Source: Chaetoceros tenuissimus
Lineage: Eukaryota > Bacillariophyta > Thalassiosirophyceae > Chaetocerotales > Chaetocerotaceae
Reading direction: 5' to 3'
NCBI GenBank assembly: GCA_021927905.1
Contig: BLLK01000051.1
Span: 186,001-250,000 of the forward strand
DNA length: 64,000 bases
The position numbers and the translations under genes were made by a program. Each line of letters opens with the position of its first letter. The first letter of the stretch is position 1. Positions 10,516 through 17,953 of this stretch are shown here, one piece after another. Under the pieces are notes generated by a model. It was not told the DNA's origin. It was given only the letters and a program-made list of their open reading frames with translations, and did not search any database.

Positions 10516-12084
10516 ATGAGTGAAAGCCTAGGACAAGAAGCATTCAGAGTCTTGGAGGATGTCCTCGTAGCAGAGATCGCATCAGAGAACAAATCTATTC
10601 GAGAGAATATTGATGGACTGAAAGGTTGTCAAAAAATGCTTGATGAAGTTGAGATCTGCATTGGAGATGAAACACATGTGTACTCTATTCTTGAGGGGGA
10701 GATTGGCCCTGATGAACCAGTAAGGAGATGTGGTTATAAGGACGCCCAGGCAGAAGGAAATAGGATCGGAATTAGCAAAGTCCAAGTGGAAATGAATGGT
10801 TCTACCTTTAATCTCCCTACTGGTACTACTGATGCTACCAACGAGAAGAAAGATACGAGTCTAGGAACAACCATCAAGTTCGATATGGACTGCTTCCAGG
10901 ATACTAGCTTTACGCTGAAATCATTCAAATTTATGGCCTCGGAAGTGGATCCGATACAAGGATTAGGAATTATGATGAATAATCCTTCCCATGCACCTGT
11001 TGCTTCTATCAACTATACTGGAAAGTCATATGTTCTAAATGGCTGTGAAGCCAATAATCGTTTAGATCTAAAGCTAGCTGAGGATGGTTCCATGCGCTTC
11101 TTTTTCTGTCTTGACCGCGCAACTTTTCAGGGAACACTTCACAAAATTGGACCTCGTGATATGGCTAGAGATATAGAGGAGCTAGCAAAGAAAATCAGTG
11201 AAGCTGTCTTTTACTCCCAATTTTCTATCAGCATGCTACGTTTGATTGGAAACGAAGTAGACGAAGATGAATTTATTCGTGAGAACTATTTATACGATAG
11301 CCCTGACCTATATTTCGATCTCAATACTATTAGTATTCAATTTACCCCAGGAGTCCATAGAGCTTATAACCTCACTCGCAAATTGAAGCTTTGTGAATCT
11401 AAAAGCCTTGATGCTAAGTCCATGAATTCTTTGCAGGTGACTGAATCAGACTCTCTACGAGGAAAAGTCGCGGTCGTTCAAGGAAATGAACATTTATTCG
11501 ATGCAATTCGTACAAATAAACATCTTCGAGGTGAAGTCCAGTCCCTTTCCTACATGAAGAGCTTGCTTCAAAACGCTGTAGTAAGATACGGTGATGAAAT
11601 AGAAATTGATATTAACCTCAAAAATGGAGTGCGCTTGTCTGATTTCTTACTTGAGCAGGGGGTTGTAGAGCGTCCTTCAGATACAGATGAGCAGCAATGG
11701 AGAGTTTCATGTGAGGAACATGATATTGTATTAGAGATGAATTGGCTGGACAAGTTCAGCATTACCCTTGGTGCAACCCGTCACTTGAGAGGCATGCCGA
11801 CCATTTTTGATTTACCTCGCGTTGGCGAACATGGATCGGTACAATTCAAAGTTGGTAATGCAATAGTTGCCGGTTACATCGACTTCTCCTCATTACACAG
11901 CATGGATTATACAGAAGAAGCTCAAATACAGATGATACGTGATATGATGAACGACAACTTCCATGAAAAGTTATCCAAGGCTGCTTTTTCTGGTGTTGAT
12001 CCTGGATTTCCAGAATGGTACAAGATGAAGGTGTATGCCATTGTTTTCCCAATGGAAAGCGTGCAGATGTTTCTTGATATTTGA
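10516..12084 (+). CDS. Orphan paralog 1, two-fold repeat protein of unknown function
   Basis: This single-exon gene encodes 522 residues. The ATG at 10516 was chosen because the paralog at 12619 starts at the same place (MSxSxGQEAFRV). I recognise no family. There is no signal peptide or membrane span, so a cytosolic or nuclear site is likely. The protein appears to be two copies of one unit: each half opens with a short coiled coil ending in GDE (AEIASENKSIRENIDGLK; AIRTNKHLRGEVQSLSYMK), continues as a beta-rich stretch, and closes with a hydrophobic strand (DLNTISIQF; MKVYAIVF). It is clearly homologous to its downstream neighbour along its whole length, although a loop after about residue 75 is variable. 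Confidence 0.85.
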   Translation: MSESLGQEAFRVLEDVLVAEIASENKSIRENIDGLKGCQKMLDEVEICIGDETHVYSILEGEIGPDEPVRRCGYKDAQAEGNRIGISKVQVEMNGSTFNLPTGTTDATNEKKDTSLGTTIKFDMDCFQDTSFTLKSFKFMASEVDPIQGLGIMMNNPSHAPVASINYTGKSYVLNGCEANNRLDLKLAEDGSMRFFFCLDRATFQGTLHKIGPRDMARDIEELAKKISEAVFYSQFSISMLRLIGNEVDEDEFIRENYLYDSPDLYFDLNTISIQFTPGVHRAYNLTRKLKLCESKSLDAKSMNSLQVTESDSLRGKVAVVQGNEHLFDAIRTNKHLRGEVQSLSYMKSLLQNAVVRYGDEIEIDINLKNGVRLSDFLLEQGVVERPSDTDEQQWRVSCEEHDIVLEMNWLDKFSITLGATRHLRGMPTIFDLPRVGEHGSVQFKVGNAIVAGYIDFSSLHSMDYTEEAQIQMIRDMMNDNFHEKLSKAAFSGVDPGFPEWYKMKVYAIVFPMESVQMFLDI

Positions 12085-12149
12085 AAATGTATGAGCATAT
12101 GCGAGACTCTGATTTCTCTCTATTATTTGATTGAATATCATCACACGTC

Positions 12150-12278
12150 CTGACACATTTGCTTTGTATCATCAAGTTTCAAATACCACGTGTACACTGC
12201 ATGCACGTAGATACTATGTCATTGTATTTTACTGTAAAAATGTAATATCAAGATCATCCACTTCGTTTTTTTTGTTCC
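12150..12278. repeat. Downstream block B (copy of 10158-10284)
   Basis: It shares ATCAAGTTTCAAATACCA, GATACT and TTGTATTTTACTGTAAAAAT with the block at 10158, although the genes in front of the two copies are unrelated. Confidence 0.7.
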
Positions 12279-12422
12279 TAGTTGTGGCTGGAAAGACAAA
12301 AGCATGTGAGAATATTTCAAAATATATTCATATATTACTTTATATTTTAGAAAAAGGCCAAGTTTTATTTCATACTGAGCTCAATAAACGCGAAAGATTT
12401 TTTTGAAAATGAGTCTAGGCAT

Positions 12423-12490
12423 GACACGGCTAAATTGGTAGGAATGTTGAAGTCAAAAACATCTGCTTTTTCCGAAGTCTGTGGTAGCCC
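12423..12490. repeat. Upstream block C (diverged copy of 8292-8352)
   Basis: GGCTAAATTGGTAGGAATGT and AGTCAAAA, then GTGGTAGCCC, parallel GGCTAAATTAG, AGTCAAA and GTAGCTGCC of the first copy. Confidence 0.5.
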
Positions 12491-12618
12491 ATTTTTGAAA
12501 GATGAGTTTTGACAGAGAGAGCAGAAAAAAATCTGCACCGAAATTGACTGGACTACTCGACTGACCACTCACCATAAATAATTATAAACAAATATCAATA
12601 GCAGAAATAACAGATACA

Positions 12619-14106
12619 ATGAGTAAGAGCTTTGGACAAGAAGCATTCAGAGTCTTTGAGAATGTCCTTGTTGCAGAGATTGCATCAGAAAATATGGCTT
12701 TGCGAGAGAATATTGATGGGCTGAAAGAGTGCCGAAGATTTATGGACGAAGTTTTGATCTGTATTGGAGATGAGGCACATGTGTACTCTATTCTTGAGGG
12801 AGAGATCGGCCCTGATGAACCGGTAAAACGATGCGGACTCAGCGATGATATTTTAGATCTCAGTAATTTAGCTGAATGTACCAGCAGTCAAAGAGTGGTA
12901 GGAGAAGATACGAGTTTAGGAACTACAATCAAGTTCAATTTAGACCGTCTTGAACAACCTGTATTCACCCTCGATGTATTCAAGGCACAGGTACTTAGCC
13001 TTACAGACAACACTTTAATTGGTCCAGATTTGAATGGTGAGGAACTTAAATCTGTAGCATCTATCAACTATGCTGGGAATTCATTTTCCATTGAAAATGG
13101 ATTAAATGTCCATAGAAATAAGTTGGATTTGAAACTCAATCAAGATGATAGTACCATCCGCTTCTACTTCTGTCAAGAAAAATCTACTTTTCAAGGCGTA
13201 ATTTATGGTGTTGGACCTCGTGATATGGAAAGAGGTATGAAAGGTCTAGCAAATCAGATCCGTGCCACTATTGAGGTCAACTTCGGGGAGAGTCACTGGA
13301 GCAATTTCTTTTATGATAGTCCCAATATGAACTTCAGACTTGAGAGTATAAGTATCCAGTTCACCGAAGAAATCAAGCGGGTACATGACCTAACTCAGAA
13401 ATTACTTGCTACAAATGAATCTAATGAACTTGATTCAACCTCCGTGGATTCCAACAAGAAGACTGAATCTGATGCTCTTCGATCCAGAGTTGCAGTATCC
13501 CTAGTTAATGGAGGTTTTGTTGAAACACTTCGTGAAAATAAACAACTACGTTCTGAGCTGACTTCTCTTTCGTACATGAAGAGCCTGCTTCAAACCTGCC
13601 ATTTAAAGTTTGGAAATGAGAGTCTTATCGAAATGAATTTGAGTAGAGGATTCCTTTTCTCAGATCATCTACGCAGCATTGGAGAATCGGAGCTTACTTC
13701 TGTTCAGGAAGATATCTTCATCTTGCAAGTTCCAGAAGAAGGACTTATTCTTGATGTCAATAGACTTGATAAGTTTAGCATGATTCTTGGAGCAAATCAA
13801 TTTGTTCCTGCTGGTGGTATTCTTCCAAGTGGACGAGGAATGTATGTCCACTTTCGAGTATGCAGTACTGGGGCAGGATATGCAGACATCCATTGCTCCT
13901 TTGACTTTGGACCACTGCGCCAATTGGACGATGATCCTGAGCTTTTTAATAATGCTTGGAATGAGATATTCAATGAAGATTTCCGTCAAAAGATAGCGTT
14001 GGCAACTAGACATGGTATCGAGGCTGGATTCCCCGAGTGGTTCAAGTTGAAAGTACTCAGTATCAGTTTTCCAATTGATTCTGTAAAGATGCTTCTTGAT
14101 ATCTAA
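12619..14106 (+). CDS. Orphan paralog 2, two-fold repeat protein of unknown function
   Basis: This single-exon gene encodes 495 residues and is a tandem paralog of the gene at 10516. The N-terminal 60 residues and the ends of both halves are the best conserved (GQEAFRV, ILEGEIGPDEPV, DTSLGTTIKF, SLSYMKSLLQ). The same internal two-fold pattern is visible: each half closes with a matching strand, FRLESISIQF in the first and FKLKVLSISF in the second, which supports an ancestral internal duplication. No signal peptide, membrane span or catalytic motif is seen, and no function can be named. Divergence from its neighbour is large, so the duplication is not recent. Confidence 0.85.
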   Translation: MSKSFGQEAFRVFENVLVAEIASENMALRENIDGLKECRRFMDEVLICIGDEAHVYSILEGEIGPDEPVKRCGLSDDILDLSNLAECTSSQRVVGEDTSLGTTIKFNLDRLEQPVFTLDVFKAQVLSLTDNTLIGPDLNGEELKSVASINYAGNSFSIENGLNVHRNKLDLKLNQDDSTIRFYFCQEKSTFQGVIYGVGPRDMERGMKGLANQIRATIEVNFGESHWSNFFYDSPNMNFRLESISIQFTEEIKRVHDLTQKLLATNESNELDSTSVDSNKKTESDALRSRVAVSLVNGGFVETLRENKQLRSELTSLSYMKSLLQTCHLKFGNESLIEMNLSRGFLFSDHLRSIGESELTSVQEDIFILQVPEEGLILDVNRLDKFSMILGANQFVPAGGILPSGRGMYVHFRVCSTGAGYADIHCSFDFGPLRQLDDDPELFNNAWNEIFNEDFRQKIALATRHGIEAGFPEWFKLKVLSISFPIDSVKMLLDI

Positions 14107-14470
14107 ATGTGAACGACATTGTTTGTGGTTGCAGAAGGATTTCTATCTTTGGTAATATCACTATCGATGAAGATGCTATTTCTCTCATCTTACTGTAAAG
14201 CATGTAATATTCATTTTTATAAGCCCTTTTCCGTAACCTACTATCAAATATAAAACTAAAAATTATCTAAGTATACTGTGTACTACTTTGACCATTATGA
14301 AGATAACATCACGAGTATGGATTGTAATTATTGACTATAATTTTACACTATTCTACGCTTTATGATACGTTCTTGATGCGCTTCTAGAAATGTATGGGGA
14401 AAAGAATAAATGGATTACAATGGCACACAGGGATTCAAATGTATGTACAAAAGGTTCTTGGTCTCAAATT
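14107..14470. other. Convergent intergenic region
   Basis: This is the 3' flank of orphan paralog 2 and of the cyclin gene. Only a weak copy of the downstream block (CTTACTGTAAAGCATGTAAT, about 14190-14211) is seen. Confidence 0.5.
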
Positions 14471-15484
14471 CTAATGGAATTTGGTTCTCTTGACACGAGG
14501 CAAGGTTTGGTTGGTAGTATTACTTGGTTCACATCTTTCTGATTTTCTCTTGTGTTCAGTATTCTCATCAAAAGTTTCAATGGAAATCACATGACTTTTG
14601 GATAGAGGTCTGTTTTTCAATATGAGAACATCGTCATTCGATGTGCATAGGTTGGTGGGTTTCTTTTGTTCTTCCTCTTCAAGAGGAATGATATTGACGT
14701 TTTCACGGACGAAACTTCTTGCTTGGAAATGTTGTAACTTTTCACGTAATTGCATAGATTGATCGTGTCCAGTTTCTTTGGCAATGATGTGTCGAACAGA
14801 AGAAAGGTCTACCAATGGTGAGGTAAATTCTGATAGGGCATTTTCAAAAGCCATCCAAGCAACGAGTGAAGGTGGAGTATAGGAGAAAGCTTCGTCCTGA
14901 ATGGAAAGTTCTATTTGAAAGACGGTGCTCTCAAAAATAGCAACTTTAGAGTCCTCATCAAATAAGTCATCTGATAAGAGCTGAACGTAGACATGAGCAA
15001 ATCTGGCAGCAGTGGGAATTTGAGAGTTCCACTTGAGACTGTGAATGATGTCTTGGCCTACTTCTAGAATATCTGTAGACGATACAGAATTCGAGCTCAT
15101 CTGCACTAGGTTCTCCACAGAAAGTGAAGTGATGCCTTGAAGCTTCAAAGTGAGGAGGAGAGCAGTCATGACAGCAGTTTCATAGTCTCTCTTGTCAGTT
15201 AGGTATCGTCTTCCATCGGTCTTGGTATTATTCTTTGCATTGCATGCGAGGGTTCGGAAATGCACAGAGAGGAATCGGTCGAGTATGTTGACGGCAATGT
15301 ATACAAGCTCTCTGTCGGCACTGATGTGGTCAACCACATGGTAGCACCATTCCACAACCATTTGTCTCCAAACTGGGTTATGAATGCTGCTCCACTTTTT
15401 GATGTCATGTGATCCAAAAGTGTTCTGTCTTGAAATTCGTTCTTGTTCCACTAGACGCCGTAGAAGCAATCTGTCGGAGTTCAT
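14471..15484 (-). CDS. Cyclin (diatom-type, cyclin-box protein)
   Basis: The gene encodes 337 residues from the ATG at 15484. The frame stays open further upstream but offers no ATG there. The cyclin box begins at about residue 25: WRQMVVEWCYHVVDHISADR followed by YIAVNILDRFLS matches the first cyclin-fold helices (R..LvdWl.. and A...lDRfls). An Asn/Lys-rich insertion and then ALLLTLKLQGI continue the box, and a second cyclin fold follows. The C-terminal 80 residues are polar, with basic clusters such as PRVKRTK that could act as a nuclear signal. Such proteins bind and activate cyclin-dependent kinases; which one is unknown. The expanded diatom-specific cyclins look like this, but subtype cannot be set by eye. 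Confidence 0.85.
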   Translation of the reverse strand: MNSDRLLLRRLVEQERISRQNTFGSHDIKKWSSIHNPVWRQMVVEWCYHVVDHISADRELVYIAVNILDRFLSVHFRTLACNAKNNTKTDGRRYLTDKRDYETAVMTALLLTLKLQGITSLSVENLVQMSSNSVSSTDILEVGQDIIHSLKWNSQIPTAARFAHVYVQLLSDDLFDEDSKVAIFESTVFQIELSIQDEAFSYTPPSLVAWMAFENALSEFTSPLVDLSSVRHIIAKETGHDQSMQLREKLQHFQARSFVRENVNIIPLEEEEQKKPTNLCTSNDDVLILKNRPLSKSHVISIETFDENTEHKRKSERCEPSNTTNQTLPRVKRTKFH

Positions 15485-16538
15485 TTTGGTAATTCGTTTG
15501 CTTGTCGTTTTATAGTTGTAACACTGAGTGTAATGAATACGTCCGTGTGCTGTATTTTGTATTTTCAATGGACTGATCTGGTTGATTTAATGAAGAAGGT
15601 TATTGAAGTAGTGTTGAAGATAAGGATGTGTGTTGGTTTTGTGATGCGAGCAAGTTCGCCACGAGAGTAGTGATGCAATTATGTGTATTTACGTCATGAT
15701 GATTACTTAACAGCCAATTTCTGAAAATACCTAAAATAGCCAGAATTTGAAGTGCATCACTGTGACCGCAGTGTCCAGAGACGTCATCATCAGATATGCC
15801 AGAAAATTGAAATTATAACCTATGAGACGAATTATGATTTTCAACACTACTACTATAATATTTTACTATCACTAGCAAATTTCTAATCATCTTTGGGATC
15901 GACCACATCATTATGACAGCATCATGTACAGATCATGAATAACGTCTTTTGAGAACATAAATTGTCCTTGTTCAACTGACGTTTTTGCACTCACGTAGCT
16001 GGAAGGATGAACTTTGAGAATTTCTGAGGTGGCCACAATGTAATTGAAGTACTTCCCTTTGCATTTGATGGACATGTGAAATCTTTTGGAAAAAGTATCT
16101 TCAACTGAAGCTATCTTCAACCTTATCACACTTCATGTTCTCTATCATCCATTGTCATTCCAAGCGATACCGTGGTAATTCATTCATCTGACATACTTTT
16201 GCAACCAACTGTAACACCTCCCACGTATGTAATGTACTGACTTGTTCGTTACCATCAAGCATGAATTCATAAAAACATTTTTGAATGAAAGAACTGTTTC
16301 CTTTTAGAATTCTAAATGACCCACTTATTAAGAGTTTATGTGTAAAAAGATAGCTTTTTCCTCGAATGTTCCCTAGAGACAAAAGAATTGTTCTGGCCGG
16401 TAAGGCCTTTCACATACAGCAGTTTTCAGTATTATGTCTCTCGTGCTTGCTGGAAACATCATGTTTTGCTGTTTTGCATCTTTTCCATTTTAATGCTCAA
16501 CACAAAAAATACAGGCCTTTGTAGTACATAACAATTTC
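15485..16538. other. Long intergenic region between cyclin and sulfotransferase genes
   Basis: No confident gene is seen. The region is the divergent 5' flank of the two neighbours. A possible two-exon fragment lies on the minus strand at 15911-16371 and is listed separately. Confidence 0.5.
15911..16371 (-). pseudogene. Possible gene fragment, two short open exons
   Basis: An acceptor-like TTTTGTCTCTAG precedes an open stretch from 16371 to about 16160. A 49-nt GT-AG interval would join it in frame to a second open stretch ending at 15911. Neither part starts with ATG, and no upstream exon is obvious. The second part contains EILKVHPSSYVS, faintly like the OB-fold end of DExH helicases. It could be a degraded copy of a gene or chance openness. 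Confidence 0.2.
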
Positions 16539-17927
16539 ATGATTACAAACATAGGTGCCTCTAGAGCTCAAATTAGGAAAAGGAAATCTAAACGGATAAG
16601 AGTAGTACTTCTTCTTTTTCCTCTAATTATATTGATTGTATTACATTCAACTATAGCTGGAAATGGATATGAGAAAACAGACTTGAACAACACTGGTTCC
16701 TCAACAAAGAACACGTCCGCCGAAGGGAAGAATGAGAGAAATAGTAACTTGGAGGAGCAATGGAGCTTCGTGCCAGATGTGCACGATGTCTCGTTGCGAA
16801 ATGAATTCACAGATCGATGTGTAACTATTACAAGTCCCAAAGAGGGACAGCATACATGCAATGTAAACATGTGTAAAGAGATGCCACCACCTTCATCTGT
16901 AAAAGAAGAAGAACTACAATCATATATTCAAAATCGGGGTTTTGCCATTCGTGCAACGGAAGAATTGCAAAATATGAAAGAGCCGATGCAAGTTAATGGC
17001 AAGGCAAAGGCTGGGTCGGGCTGTGCAATTTCGCACAAATATAAATTCTTTTTCATTCACAATTTGAAGGTTGGAGGGATGACTACGAAATCGTTTCTGA
17101 AAAGGGCTTTATGTCCAGGAGGTGATCCACATAATCATATATTCAAGTGTAGTTCAGGAGATGATGTGCTCAAGGTAGTGGATTGTAAAAGCGGTCTAAG
17201 GGTGGCGAGCAAGCAATCTTATTTTATTTTTTCATTTGTTCGCAATCCTTATTCGCGACTTTTCAGCGGTTTTGCAATGGCAGAAGGTATGGCAAATCAA
17301 AGAAATGAAAAAAAGAAGATTGAAGCGGATAACTTGAAGAATAGTACTTTTCTCGATGAAGCCACAAGACGAAAAAACTATTCTGTCAATTCTACCAGAC
17401 ATGTAGCAGGATCTGATGCAATAAGCAAACAAAGGAAACGAATGGCAAATAGAAAATCAAAATACTATCCTCCCTTTTCTTTTCGGGACTTTGTCATGGC
17501 ATCACAACAACAGCGCAGTAGATTGAGTCCTACTTCCAAGAGTCATTACCTACCACAGGCAATGTTTCTAACAGATCGCAGTGGTTGTCCAGTCTTTGAT
17601 TACATTGGAAAATTAGAGTTTTATGAAGATGAACTACGTCGCATTATTTATGAAATTGATCGGAGATATCGAGCTAGTCATGACGTGAATGAATATGATT
17701 CTACATCTTCGAATCCTCTCATGGTTGAATATGAAAAGAGTGTGAAAGTCAGCAGCGGTCGCATAGCTGCATTTCATGGAACATCATTCGGTGCAAAGAA
17801 GAAGAAGCGTGGTAATGGCAACATGGAGTCAGTATATTCTGAGGTAGCAGTAGCAGAAAAAGTGTGCAACGAGTTCAAAGTAGATTTTGATTTATTTGGT
17901 TACAGTGATGATGTTACTATATTGTAA
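16539..17927 (+). CDS. Type II membrane sulfotransferase-like protein
   Basis: The gene encodes 462 residues with no intron seen. A basic N-terminus (RKRKSKRIR) precedes one hydrophobic anchor (about 22-41), the layout of Golgi type II enzymes. The two PAPS-binding signatures are visible: FFIHNLKVGGMTTKSFL corresponds to the 5'-phosphosulfate loop (usual hxPKtGGTS; here Pro is replaced by Leu), and FSFVRNPYSRLFSGF corresponds to the 3'-phosphate-binding RxP(Y/F)xRlxS motif. DYIGKLEFYEDEL near residue 350 matches the late (F)iGr.E.f..dl segment of carbohydrate sulfotransferases. The likely reaction is transfer of sulfate from PAPS to a glycan in the secretory pathway. A basic, disordered insertion lies between the 3'-phosphate site and the C-terminal motif. 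Confidence 0.8.
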   Translation: MITNIGASRAQIRKRKSKRIRVVLLLFPLIILIVLHSTIAGNGYEKTDLNNTGSSTKNTSAEGKNERNSNLEEQWSFVPDVHDVSLRNEFTDRCVTITSPKEGQHTCNVNMCKEMPPPSSVKEEELQSYIQNRGFAIRATEELQNMKEPMQVNGKAKAGSGCAISHKYKFFFIHNLKVGGMTTKSFLKRALCPGGDPHNHIFKCSSGDDVLKVVDCKSGLRVASKQSYFIFSFVRNPYSRLFSGFAMAEGMANQRNEKKKIEADNLKNSTFLDEATRRKNYSVNSTRHVAGSDAISKQRKRMANRKSKYYPPFSFRDFVMASQQQRSRLSPTSKSHYLPQAMFLTDRSGCPVFDYIGKLEFYEDELRRIIYEIDRRYRASHDVNEYDSTSSNPLMVEYEKSVKVSSGRIAAFHGTSFGAKKKKRGNGNMESVYSEVAVAEKVCNEFKVDFDLFGYSDDVTIL

Positions 17928-17953
17928 AAGTTCAGCATACTAGTAAATATCAG

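Larger units (their letters stand above)
12085..12618. other. Intergenic region between the two orphan paralogs
   Basis: No gene is seen. The region holds a downstream block (12150-12278) and an upstream block (12423-12490) matching the flanks of the neighbouring genes. AT-rich spacer fills the rest. Confidence 0.6.
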
